Below, piece after piece: positions 7,142 to 14,525 of a stretch of DNA of 64,000 bases; the stretch's first letter is position 1; each line of letters begins with the position of its first letter. Below the pieces are notes generated by a model. That model was not told the origin of the DNA. It saw only the letters and a list, made by a program, of their open reading frames with translations, and did not search any database. Source of the stretch: Bog-532 sp963833835 (GTDB lineage Bacteria; Actinomycetota; Actinomycetes; Streptosporangiales; Streptosporangiaceae); NCBI GenBank assembly GCA_963833835.1, contig CAWHZI010000007.1, positions 124,001 to 188,000 of the forward strand, read 5' to 3'. The position numbers were made by a program, and so were the translations under genes.

Positions 7142-8704
7142 CTACATACCGCTGAGCTCCCGCTGGCTGGAGCGCAGGCGGGCGTATCCGATGAAGTAGT
7201 CCGGGCTCACGTACAGCTCGTTCATGTCGCCGAGCTCGTCAATGGTCAAGCCGCCCGGTCGGCTGATCAGGTGGTGCAGGTACTGGAATGCGTCCTTGGC
7301 GCCGTACCCGGCATGGTGAATGCCCACCACCCGGCGCGTACGAGCGTCGATGACACATTTCTGGAAGCCGGTCCGCTCGGGAAGCGTGAACCCGTAGAGC
7401 ATCGACCCTTCGGCCATCGGCAGCGGGGTATCGGCCGGGTCCATGCCCGGCGGCGGCACCTGAATGGTGACCACCGACGGCAGCGACTCCCGGGCCGCCT
7501 GCTCGCTGAGACCGGCCCACGTCACCTCGTACGTCGTGTGCAGGAAATCGGGGATGTCGGCAAAATCGAACTCACAGTCAACCCCCATGATCGTCCGCGC
7601 GGCCGTGGTACCGCTGCGCCGCGACTTGAACATCTCCATCGGCGGCCCGATCAGGTCTCCGGCGGCGTACACACCGGGCAGGCTGGTGCGCATCCGGCTG
7701 TCGACGGCGACGAACCCGCGACGGTCGTACTCGACCGGCAAGGCCGGCGCGAAGCTCTCAACGTTGGGGCGCTCTCCGGTGGCGACCAGCACGAAGTCGG
7801 CCTCTAGGTAAACCTCGCCCTCAGGAGTTGCCACCCGCACCCCTTCGACCCGCTCTTCCCCCACGATGGCCGTCGCCTCGCTGTGCTCCAGCAGCCGGAC
7901 GTCACGGCTGCGCATGCCGTCCACTACGAACGCGCGCAGGTCGTCGTCCATCCGCCCGGGGCCACCCGTGGTGAGCAGATCACTGCGGCTGACGATCGTG
8001 GTCGGGGTGCCGGTCGCGCGGTAGAAGCTGGCGTACTCAACGGCTACCTTCGAGCCGCCGATGACGACGATCCGGCTGGGCTCGTAGTCCAGGTCCTCGA
8101 TGAACGTGGCGTAGTCGAAGACCCCGGCGAGTGTCTCGCCCGGGATGCCGAGCCTGGCAGCGTGCGCGCCGGTGGCCAGCACCAGGGCGTCAGCGGTGAA
8201 GGTGCGCCCGGCCGCCGTCACCGTCCGCGCGTCGATGACCGTGGCGGGCGCGTTCACCACGAACTCGATGTCCAGCTGTTCGGCGCTCTGCCAGTTCATG
8301 TGGGCGTGCGGGCCGCTGCGCTGAGATCTGAACAGCTCGACCAGCTCCAGGATCGACGCCGCCGCCGGGTCGAACTTGCCGTACCAGAGCCGTCCCTGGA
8401 GCGCTTGCGCCTGGTCCAGCTCCCGGGCCGCCTCGGAGAACAGGTGGTGCGGCACGCAGGCCTGGTGGGGGCAGGAACCCCCCAGGAACGGCCAGCGCTC
8501 CAGGATGAGCGGCCGCCCGCCCAGACTGCGCAGCACGGCCGCGCCGAACCGACCGGCGCTGCCGCCGCCGAGGAAGATCGCGTCGAAATGGGAGCCGCGC
8601 TTTTCGTCAAGGTTGACGATCGGCGCCTCGGCGGTGCCCGCGTAGGCGGCATCGATCAGTTCCCGCCACCGCGCCATCGTCAGGCTCCGCTGATAGACAT
8701 CCAC
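7142..8704 (-). CDS. 2-KPCC-like FAD/NAD(P) disulfide oxidoreductase
   Basis: 520 residues from GTG 8702-8704 (AGGAAG upstream), against about 523 in Xanthobacter 2-ketopropyl-CoM reductase/carboxylase, with which it aligns along its whole length from memory. FAD motif GGGSAGRFG; redox pair C78/C83 in WPFLGGSCPHQACVPHHLF; NAD(P) motif VVIGGSKVAVEY; second FAD motif GVYAAGDLIGPPMEMFKSRRSG; dimer interface GYGAKDAFQYL. In ordinary disulfide oxidoreductases the C-terminal dyad is His-Glu; in 2-KPCC it is Phe501-His506, enabling carboxylation. Here the matching residues are Tyr498 and Tyr503 (YVSPDY). So it belongs to the 2-KPCC branch but with an altered proton/CO2 pocket. It is divergent from the MetE-like gene across 183 bp. 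Family call strong; carboxylase activity unproven. Confidence 0.85.
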   Translation of the reverse strand: MDVYQRSLTMARWRELIDAAYAGTAEAPIVNLDEKRGSHFDAIFLGGGSAGRFGAAVLRSLGGRPLILERWPFLGGSCPHQACVPHHLFSEAARELDQAQALQGRLWYGKFDPAAASILELVELFRSQRSGPHAHMNWQSAEQLDIEFVVNAPATVIDARTVTAAGRTFTADALVLATGAHAARLGIPGETLAGVFDYATFIEDLDYEPSRIVVIGGSKVAVEYASFYRATGTPTTIVSRSDLLTTGGPGRMDDDLRAFVVDGMRSRDVRLLEHSEATAIVGEERVEGVRVATPEGEVYLEADFVLVATGERPNVESFAPALPVEYDRRGFVAVDSRMRTSLPGVYAAGDLIGPPMEMFKSRRSGTTAARTIMGVDCEFDFADIPDFLHTTYEVTWAGLSEQAARESLPSVVTIQVPPPGMDPADTPLPMAEGSMLYGFTLPERTGFQKCVIDARTRRVVGIHHAGYGAKDAFQYLHHLISRPGGLTIDELGDMNELYVSPDYFIGYARLRSSQRELSGM

Positions 8705-8887
8705 GCTGGCTCGCTTCCTGGATTCCGGTTGTGCCGACGGATTCAACCCTGGCGGGACTGCCGGTCCGGGCATACGTCCCGGCGGGCGAAGGAACTTTGT
8801 TGCTTTGTCCTCGCGGGCCGATCACCTGCGGATCGAGCACCCGCAGACTTGCCACAGGTCACGCCCACAACCGCAAGGAGAAGCATC
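8705..8887. promoter_or_regulatory. Divergent promoter region of the two pathway operons
   Basis: 183 bp between the 2-KPCC-like gene (minus) and the MetE/EaCoMT-like gene (plus). It contains CTGCGG-N9-CCGCAG (8826-8846) and the near-palindrome GACTTG-CCA-CAGGTC (8847-8861), the latter just before the plus-strand ribosome site AAGGAG at 8875-8880. No sigma-70 boxes stand out. The TGT-N11-ACA operator seen at 845-861 is not repeated here. Confidence 0.35.
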
Positions 8888-9958
8888 GTGGTCAATATCC
8901 GTGGCGAAGAGGTTCTGCTTCCGACCACCATCGTCGGGTCCTATCCCCGCGCGCAGTTCCTGCAGGGAAAGGTGTTCCCCCTCGGCGGGGTCAACGCCCC
9001 CGAGTTCCCGAGTTTCCGTGACCGCACTCTGTACCGCAACGCAGTGGCTCTTGCCATCAAGGACATGACCGATGCCGGGCTCGACGTCGTCACCGACGGC
9101 TGCCAGCACTACGAGAGCGACAGCGACTACGAGCAGGGCGAGATCTTCCACTTCTACCTTGACCGGCTGGAAGGCTTCGTGCCCTACGGCGATAACATCA
9201 GCGCCGGGCACTTCGACAACATCCCGGTGTATAAGCCGACAGTGGTCGGCCCGATCGGCTGGCGCCGCCCGATCTTCAAGCCGATCGTCGAGGCGGTCAC
9301 CGAGCAGACCGACAAGCCGGTCAAGATCCAGGCGGCGGTCGGGCCGGCGACCATGTCGGCGCTCATCACCGACCAGCACTACGGCGACATCGGGTCGCTG
9401 TCCAAGGACCTGGCCCGGGCCCTGAACGTCGAGCTGCGGGACATGGTCAGCCGGGGCGTCGACATCATCCAGTTCGCCGAGGTGCTGACCTTCTTCGATC
9501 CGGCCGACTGGGTGATCGAGGCGATCAACATCGCGCTCGACGGCATCGAGGCCTACAAGGTCATCCACATCTGCTACGGGCAGCAGGAGGGCCAGCCCGG
9601 GGTCACCGAGCTGCGCGGCGGCAAGCTGTTCCCGTGGTTGTGGGACCTGAACTGCGACCAGATCCAGTACGAGATGTCCAGTCACGGGTTCGACCAGAGC
9701 GACATCGACGCCATCGGGACGATCCCGGACGACAAGGACTTCGGAGTCGGTGTGGTCAACGGCAAGAGCCTGGTCGCCGAAAGCCCCGAGCAGGTCGCCC
9801 ACGGCATCCGCCGCGTGCTCGAGGTGGTCCCGCCCGAGCGGCTCATGGTCTACACCGACTGCACGCTGACCGGGATCAAGCACATCGTGGCCAAGCGCAA
9901 GATCGAGGCCATCGTCGCCGGCACCGAACTCGTCCGGGCTGAGCTGCGGGGCGAGTGA
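8888..9958 (+). CDS. Zinc MetE-like / epoxyalkane:coenzyme M transferase-like protein
   Basis: 356 residues from GTG 8888 with AAGGAG upstream, the size of a single catalytic MetE C-terminal barrel and of epoxyalkane:CoM transferase (EaCoMT/XecA/EtnE). It begins LPTTIVGSYPR as these proteins do. The zinc ligands are all present: H227-x-C229 in VIHICYG, E262 in YEMSSHG and C325 in YTDCTLTG. Proteins of this fold activate a thiol on zinc for alkyl transfer: homocysteine in MetE, coenzyme M in EaCoMT. Standing opposite a 2-KPCC relative, with SDRs alongside, an epoxide- or alkyl-opening thiol transferase is more likely than methionine synthesis. The thiol is unknown. The usual DGE-type motif near residue 70 is replaced by TDGCQHYE. 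A VOC gene follows with no gap. Confidence 0.8.
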   Translation: MVNIRGEEVLLPTTIVGSYPRAQFLQGKVFPLGGVNAPEFPSFRDRTLYRNAVALAIKDMTDAGLDVVTDGCQHYESDSDYEQGEIFHFYLDRLEGFVPYGDNISAGHFDNIPVYKPTVVGPIGWRRPIFKPIVEAVTEQTDKPVKIQAAVGPATMSALITDQHYGDIGSLSKDLARALNVELRDMVSRGVDIIQFAEVLTFFDPADWVIEAINIALDGIEAYKVIHICYGQQEGQPGVTELRGGKLFPWLWDLNCDQIQYEMSSHGFDQSDIDAIGTIPDDKDFGVGVVNGKSLVAESPEQVAHGIRRVLEVVPPERLMVYTDCTLTGIKHIVAKRKIEAIVAGTELVRAELRGE

Positions 9959-10462
9959 ATGCTGCCGTTGCTCGCCCGGAGCTCGATCGTCCAGATCGGC
10001 ATCGTGGTTCCCGACCTGCGGGCAGGCCTCGAACGCTGGAGTTCCGACCTTGGCCTCGGGCCGTGGATCGGCTTCCACTTCACCCCGGAGACCGTCCAAG
10101 ACTTCACCTACCGGGGCCGGCCCGCCGAATACAGCATCGACATCGCGATGACGGGCTCGGGACCGCAGGTTGAGCTCATCGAGGTGCACGGCGACCATTC
10201 GCTGTACCACGAGTGGACCGCCGTACACGGATACGGCATCCAGCATCTCGGCATCCGCGTCGAAGACATGGCACCGGTCAAGGAGGAGATGCTCGCCGCC
10301 GGCTACGAGATCCTGCAGTCCGGCCACGGATACGGCGCGGGCGGTGACGGGGAGTTCGTCTACTTCGACACGCTGGCCGACTTCGGGACCATCTTCGAGC
10401 TGATCCAGATCCCGAAGCAACGGCGCGAACCGGACTTCGTCTGGCCACCTGCGGCCAGCTGA
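9959..10462 (+). CDS. VOC-family (glyoxalase/dioxygenase-fold) protein
   Basis: 167 residues; the ATG at 9959 immediately follows the TGA of the MetE-like gene. It shows a vicinal-oxygen-chelate pattern: IVQIGIVVPDLRAGLERW at the start of the first module, HGYGIQHLGIRVEDM at the second, and FVYFDTLADFGTIFELIQ near the end, with His/Glu positions that could bind a metal. The family includes glyoxalases, epimerases such as methylmalonyl-CoA epimerase, and glutathione or other thiol transferases acting on epoxides. In this operon a thiol-adduct isomerase or epoxide-opening role is conceivable but not shown. Confidence 0.8.
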   Translation: MLPLLARSSIVQIGIVVPDLRAGLERWSSDLGLGPWIGFHFTPETVQDFTYRGRPAEYSIDIAMTGSGPQVELIEVHGDHSLYHEWTAVHGYGIQHLGIRVEDMAPVKEEMLAAGYEILQSGHGYGAGGDGEFVYFDTLADFGTIFELIQIPKQRREPDFVWPPAAS

Positions 10463-10464
10463 CG

Positions 10465-11694
10465 ATGGCTGGGCTGACACCAGACATCGAACCGACTGCG
10501 GTCGGCCTGGACAAGGACCGGCTAGGCCGCCTGGACGCGTTTCTTGACGGTCTCCAGGCGGCCAGCCGGATCCCGGGGTGGCAGCTGCTGGTGGGACGGC
10601 ACGGGCAGCTGGCGCACGCCCGTCAGGACGGCTGGGCCGACATCGAAGCAGGCCGGCCGGTGACGGCCGGTACCTTGTTCCGGATCTACTCGATGACGAA
10701 GCCGGTGACCGCCGTCGCCGCGATGATCCTCTATGAGCGCGGCGAGATCGAGCTGTCGGACCCGCTGGAACGCTTCATCCCCTCGTTCGGGCAGACACGG
10801 GTGTTCACCGGGGGCTCCGATGTCTCACCCGTGACCGAGCCGCTGACCCGCCCGATAACGCTGTGGCATCTGCTCACCCACACCGCCGGGCTGACCTACG
10901 GCTTCCACCGCGCCCACCCGGTCGACGCCCTTTACCGGCAAGCCGGGCACGACATCGAAGCGCCCGCCGGCACACTCGCGGACTCATGCGAGACCTGGGC
11001 CAGCCTGCCGCTGCTGTTCCAGCCGGGAACGGAGTGGAACTATTCGGTCGCCACCGACGTCCTCGGCCGCGTGGTCGAGGTGGTGTCGGGGCAACCTCTG
11101 GGCGGCTTCTGCGCGGCGGAGGTGTTCGCGCCGCTGGGGATGAGCGACACGCGATTCATCGTGACCGGCGCCGACGCCCCCCGCCTGGCCCAGGTCTACC
11201 TGGCCGGACCGGACGGGGTGCTGCGGCCCGGCACCGCCCAGCGGGCCAGTGTCCTGCAGCCGGACCGGGCGCACTATGGGGGCGGAGGGCTGGTCAGTAC
11301 GGGCCCCGACTACTACCGGTTCGTCAGCATGCTGCTCGGCCGGGGCGAGTACGGCGGCACCCGCCTGCTGGGCCCGCGCACCGTGGACCTGATGGGACGC
11401 AACCAGCTGCCCGGCGATGCCGACCTGCAGACCTTCGGGCGGCCCATGATCAGCGCCTCCCCGCTCGCCGGAGTGGGCCAGGCGCTGGGCATGACGGTCG
11501 TCCTGGACCCGGCCCGGGCCGGCTACGCGACCTCGGCCGGTGAACTCAGCTGGGGCGGCGCCGCCAGCACGGTCTTCTGGGCTGACCCGGCGCTCGGCCT
11601 CAGCGTCGTCGCGATGACCCAGGTCCTGCCCGCCACCGCGCTGCCCATCCGGAACAAGCTGCACCAGCTGGTCCACCAGGCCATCCTTGACTGA
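10465..11694 (+). CDS. Serine hydrolase, class C beta-lactamase/EstB-like
   Basis: 409 residues. The catalytic SxxK is SMTK in FRIYSMTKPVT at about residue 76, the YxN-type tyrosine lies in WNYSVATDVLG, and the C-terminal segment GGAASTVFWADP stands where a KTG-like motif would be, as in family VIII esterases. No signal peptide or membrane segment is visible, so a cytoplasmic esterase or lactone hydrolase is more likely than a secreted penicillin-binding enzyme. It starts two bases after the VOC stop and its end overlaps the sigma-factor gene, so it belongs to the same transcript. Confidence 0.85.
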   Translation: MAGLTPDIEPTAVGLDKDRLGRLDAFLDGLQAASRIPGWQLLVGRHGQLAHARQDGWADIEAGRPVTAGTLFRIYSMTKPVTAVAAMILYERGEIELSDPLERFIPSFGQTRVFTGGSDVSPVTEPLTRPITLWHLLTHTAGLTYGFHRAHPVDALYRQAGHDIEAPAGTLADSCETWASLPLLFQPGTEWNYSVATDVLGRVVEVVSGQPLGGFCAAEVFAPLGMSDTRFIVTGADAPRLAQVYLAGPDGVLRPGTAQRASVLQPDRAHYGGGGLVSTGPDYYRFVSMLLGRGEYGGTRLLGPRTVDLMGRNQLPGDADLQTFGRPMISASPLAGVGQALGMTVVLDPARAGYATSAGELSWGGAASTVFWADPALGLSVVAMTQVLPATALPIRNKLHQLVHQAILD

Positions 11695-12391
11695 CGGTCG
11701 CCCGCCCGGGGGCGCCGCGGCTGGCGGTAGCCTGCCGGGCGTGGGGTGTGCCAGAGCGCCGGCAGACAACCTGGATGAGGAGTCTGCAAGCTGGCTGAGC
11801 CGCCTGGCCGCCGTGGGCGGGCGGCGGCAGACGGCCGAGCGCGAGCTGTACGCGAGGCTGGTTCGGATCGCCCTGGCCGAGGTCCGGCGCAGGGCGGCGA
11901 CCACCCTGGTGACCGGCCCGGAACTGGATGACGTGGCGCATCAGGCCGCGGGTGACGCGATGCTCGCGATCTTGGCCAAGCTCGGTGACTTCCGCGGCGA
12001 AAGCCGGTTCACCACGTGGGCGTACCGGTTTGTCATCCTGGAGGCGTCGGCCAAGCTCGGCCGTCACTACTGGCGCAACCCGCCGGTCGCGCTGGATGCC
12101 GCGCAGTGGGAGCGGCTCCCGGACCGGCTCGGTCTGGACCCGGAACAGCACGCCCAGGCCGCGGGCATGCTCACCGAGGCGCGTCGGGTCGTCGATGAGG
12201 AGCTGACCGCCCACCAGCGCCGGGTCTTCGTGGCGATTGTGGTCGACGGCATACCGATGGACGCATTGGCCTCCCGGCTCAGCCTCGATCGCAACGCGAT
12301 TTACAAGGTGATCTTCGACGCGCGGCGTAAGATCCGCCTGGCGCTGGTCGCCAACGGGTACCTGAAAGCACGGGGCGTGGAGCAGCGATGA
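11687..12391 (+). CDS. ECF-type RNA polymerase sigma factor
   Basis: Up to 234 residues if read from TTG 11687, which overlaps the serine-hydrolase stop; GTG 11741 is an alternative start. The region-2 helices are recognisable in DDVAHQAAGDAMLAILAKL and FRGESRFTTWAYRFVILEA; the latter is the region 2.3/2.4 pattern. Region 4 follows in LTAHQRRVFVAIVVDGIPMDALASRL with an HTH ending NAIYKVIFDARRKIR. It overlaps the downstream zinc-finger gene by ATGA, the usual sigma/anti-sigma arrangement. Its place at the end of the plus-strand catabolic run may be chance. Confidence 0.88.
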   Translation: MTDGRPPGGAAAGGSLPGVGCARAPADNLDEESASWLSRLAAVGGRRQTAERELYARLVRIALAEVRRRAATTLVTGPELDDVAHQAAGDAMLAILAKLGDFRGESRFTTWAYRFVILEASAKLGRHYWRNPPVALDAAQWERLPDRLGLDPEQHAQAAGMLTEARRVVDEELTAHQRRVFVAIVVDGIPMDALASRLSLDRNAIYKVIFDARRKIRLALVANGYLKARGVEQR

Positions 12392-12603
12392 GCGACATGG
12401 GGAGACTGGAGCGGTTCCTGCAGACCGATCCGTGCGATGTCGGCTGCGACGAGGCAATGGCCGTCCTGCACATTTACGTGGACCTCGCGGCCGTAAGCGG
12501 GGACGGGGCCAAGCGATATCCGGGCGTGGCGGCCCACCTGGTGGCGTGCGGACCGTGCGGTGAGGACTTCAACGGGCTTCTGCTGGCGGTGACCCATGGC
12601 TAG
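12388..12603 (+). CDS. Small zinc-finger anti-sigma factor-like protein
   Basis: 71 residues, start overlapping the sigma stop (ATGA). It carries the H-x3-C-x2-C motif (AHLVACGPCGEDF) that defines zinc-binding anti-sigma (ZAS) domains, plus an upstream Cys pair in DPCDVGCDEA. There is no membrane segment, so it would be a soluble, probably redox- or zinc-responsive partner of the ECF sigma factor. Confidence 0.75.
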   Translation: MSDMGRLERFLQTDPCDVGCDEAMAVLHIYVDLAAVSGDGAKRYPGVAAHLVACGPCGEDFNGLLLAVTHG

Positions 12604-12985
12604 CCCGGCGGATGAACGGACCGTCTCGACGCCAGGCCGTGCGATCCTGACGTTCGATCTGTACGGGACGCTGGTATCGCCAGTGAGCTCGTCCAGGTTC
12701 TCGGCGATGCCGGTAGCCGCGAGGCAGCCAGCCTCTGGCGGAGCAAGCAGCTGGAGTACTCGTTCCGGCTCACGGCCATGGGCCGATACGAAGACTTTCG
12801 CTGGGTGACGGCCCGTGCCCTCGACTTCACCCTTGCAACGCTGGAGGCACGCCTGCCGAGCGGGCAGGCCCAGCGGCTCGTCGAGCTCTACGATCACCTG
12901 CAGCCGTTCCCGGACGCCGTCCCCGCGCTGCGGGCGCTGGCCGGGCGGGGGTACGAGCTCGCGGTGCTGTCCAACGGGACCCCCG
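12596..12985 (+). pseudogene. Haloacid dehalogenase type II (HAD) gene, frameshifted and truncated
   Basis: Starts at ATG 12596 overlapping the anti-sigma gene. The first frame gives ILTFDLYGTLV, the HAD nucleophile motif. A frameshift follows at about 12,672-12,680, after which the second frame continues the same protein (IASELVQVLGDAGSREAASLW... then LQPFPDAVPALRALAGRGYELAVLSNGTPA). After motif II (SNG) at about 12,980 the homology stops abruptly and the DNA becomes the antisense of a DUF2637 gene. It is therefore broken twice: a small indel and loss of the C-terminal third. Confidence 0.75.
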
Positions 12986-13238
12986 CCACGATCCCGGCGC
13001 CCAGGCTCCACGCCGCCAGCCGTGGTACCGGCTGGCCCCGGCGGCTAGCGTCCAGCACCACCATCGACGCGGCCCAGATCAGCCCGTCCACTGTGAACGG
13101 CACCAGCCGCGCCGTCACCCCGGACTCCCCGTGCGAGCGCACCAGCTCGAACGCGTGCTGGAATGAGATGATCGCGGCGACGACCGCCACCGCCACCACC
13201 GCGAGCGCCGTGGTGATCCGGATGAGCCGGTCCGTCAC
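12986..13238 (-). pseudogene. DUF2637 protein, C-terminally truncated (integrative-element relic)
   Basis: On the minus strand from GTG 13238: LIRITTALAVVAVAVVAAI (first membrane helix), then ISFQHAFELVRSHGESGVTARLVPFTVDGLIWAASMVVLD, the pattern of DUF2637 (SpdB-like membrane proteins), found mainly on actinomycete integrative conjugative elements and plasmids. After SLGAGIVAG, at about 12,990, the reading frame runs into the antisense of the broken HAD gene, so the normal C-terminal cytoplasmic region is lost. Its start overlaps the small upstream reading frame by GTGA. Confidence 0.65.
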
Positions 13239-13390
13239 AGCCCCAGCTCCTCACGCCAGCCAATAACGAACAGATCATCGTTGCCGAAGCCCGCGGCGAG
13301 CCGCTCCGCGAGCACCATCGCCGTGATCGCCTGGTCCCGGCTGAACACGCGGCGGGGGAGACTCGACACGATCCCACGCGCCCTGCCCAT
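13235..13390 (-). CDS. Small hypothetical protein coupled to the DUF2637 gene
   Basis: 51 codons from ATG 13388-13390 (GRARGIVSSLPRRVFSRDQA... ending FVIGWREELGL), stop overlapping the DUF2637 start as GTGA. Integrative elements often carry such small coupled reading frames before spdB-like genes. I do not recognise a family; support is the overlap and amphipathic composition only. Confidence 0.4.
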   Translation of the reverse strand: MGRARGIVSSLPRRVFSRDQAITAMVLAERLAAGFGNDDLFVIGWREELGL

Positions 13391-13482
13391 CAGCCGCTGT
13401 CGACCGGCTGTATCGCGCGGTCGCGATCACGCGCCCGCCGAACTCGGCGGTCATTAATTGATCTTCGATTCGAGCTGCCATG

Positions 13483-13512
13483 CCGGACCTCATCTTCGAT
13501 GGTGAGGTCCGG
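13483..13512. repeat. Perfect 10-bp inverted repeat
   Basis: CCGGACCTCA-N10-TGAGGTCCGG lies upstream of the small minus-strand frame inside the element relic. It could be an operator or the hairpin of a terminator; no T-run follows on either strand. Confidence 0.5.
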
Positions 13513-13646
13513 AAAACCAGTGACAATCCAAGTGACAACGCCCCCAGCCCACACCGGACCATGTCAGTTCGAGTCAGACGCCGTTACCGCTCTGAACTGC
13601 ACTGACGCGACCCAGCGCGACCCGATCAGACGGGACAGGCGCCCAT

Positions 13647-13687
13647 GGCATGGAAGAGGTCTGGGGTTCGAATCCCCATAGCTCCAC
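13647..13687 (+). other. tRNA-Ala 3'-end remnant, probable attachment site
   Basis: The stretch contains a variable-loop-like GAGGTC, a T-stem/loop TGGGG-TTCGAAT-CCCCA and the 3' acceptor strand TAGCTCCA, which matches the 3' half of bacterial tRNA-Ala (the ATGGCAT before it resembles a GGC anticodon loop). No matching D-arm or 5' acceptor precedes it, so it is not a complete tRNA. Such 3' copies are the usual trace of tRNA-directed integration by actinomycete elements, consistent with the adjacent DUF2637 relic. Confidence 0.65.
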
Positions 13688-13724
13688 TGGTTTCCGAACC
13701 TCGGTTCAGTTACCGAGGGGCTAT

Positions 13725-13760
13725 GGCGCAGCCGTCACGTCGGCTGCGCCATTGTTGTGT
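13725..13760 (+). terminator. Intrinsic terminator-like hairpin
   Basis: GGCGCAGCCG-TCACGT-CGGCTGCGCC: perfect 10-bp arms with a 6-nt loop, followed by ATTGTTGTGTTC. A second small hairpin, CCTCGGT-N6-ACCGAGG, sits at 13699-13718. The 15 bases 13716-13730 (GGGGCTATGGCGCAG) also look like a tRNA-Ala 5' end, but the rest of a tRNA is absent. Confidence 0.6.
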
Positions 13761-13830
13761 TCTGCGTCGTCGCCGAAATCACCCGTCTCGGATGATCACG
13801 GGCCCGCTGCGACCTGCGCATCGTTAGAAG

Positions 13831-14469
13831 GTGGACGAGACATCGATCACTGCTGCTGGTGCGATTGACACGTTCCTGGTGCTGCTGATCGGTATCGGGC
13901 CGAAGATAGCTCTGGTCCCGTTCGTGGAAATGACGGCTTCCCTTGGCCCGGCCGCCAAGCAGCAGGTCCTGCGCAAGATGCTGACCACGGCGGCGACAGT
14001 GGCCGTGCTGCTCATGGTGCTGGGCGAGCTGTTGCGCGTCCTGCTGCACTTCACGATCGGATCGTTGTCGATCGCCGGTGGCGTGATCCTGCTGGTGGTG
14101 GCGGTGTGGATGGTGCTCGGGCCAGCGACTAGCAGCCACCGCATCGAAGGCAAAGACCCGATGCAGCTGGCGCAGTTCCCGCTGGCCGTCCCCTACCTGC
14201 TCAACCCGGTCGGGATCGTTGGCCTGATGACAATCTCCGCTGAGGCCAAGTCGCTCAGCGTGCTCGCGGTGGAGTTCGGCATCTTGGTGTTCGTCCTGCT
14301 GCTGGACGTCGTGGTGTTCCGGTGGGCGAACCGGGTCAGCGAGAAGCTCGACGAAGGCCGCATGCTGGTCACCGAGAAGGTCTTCGGGTTCCTGATCGCC
14401 GCGATCGCCGTCCAGCTGGTTCTCGACGGCCTGGCTATGGTCGGGGTCATCGGGCCGGTCAAGCACTGA
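13831..14469 (+). CDS. MarC-family integral membrane protein
   Basis: 212 residues from GTG 13831 with AGAAGG just upstream. About six hydrophobic segments, beginning DTFLVLLIGIGPKIALVPFVEM, with the MarC-type conserved PLAVPYLLNPVGIVGLM in the middle; proteins of this family (UPF0056/MarC) have an internal repeat and no settled function. It is the first intact gene after the element scar. A weak copy of the palindrome found upstream of genes to its right (TCACCC-N5-GGATGA, 13779-13795) lies 36 bp before the start. Confidence 0.85.
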   Translation: MDETSITAAGAIDTFLVLLIGIGPKIALVPFVEMTASLGPAAKQQVLRKMLTTAATVAVLLMVLGELLRVLLHFTIGSLSIAGGVILLVVAVWMVLGPATSSHRIEGKDPMQLAQFPLAVPYLLNPVGIVGLMTISAEAKSLSVLAVEFGILVFVLLLDVVVFRWANRVSEKLDEGRMLVTEKVFGFLIAAIAVQLVLDGLAMVGVIGPVKH

Positions 14470-14525
14470 GCACCTGGGTCAGCCCGGCGGCGCCGCTGCC
14501 GTCCTCCCCATGATCACGGTTCGGG

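Noticed and set aside
13716..13730. A 5' end of a tRNA-Ala gene (GGGGCTATGGCGCAG)
   Set aside because: The next bases form a 10-bp terminator hairpin rather than a D-arm, and no anticodon or T-arm follows. Only the 3' remnant at 13647-13687 is convincing.
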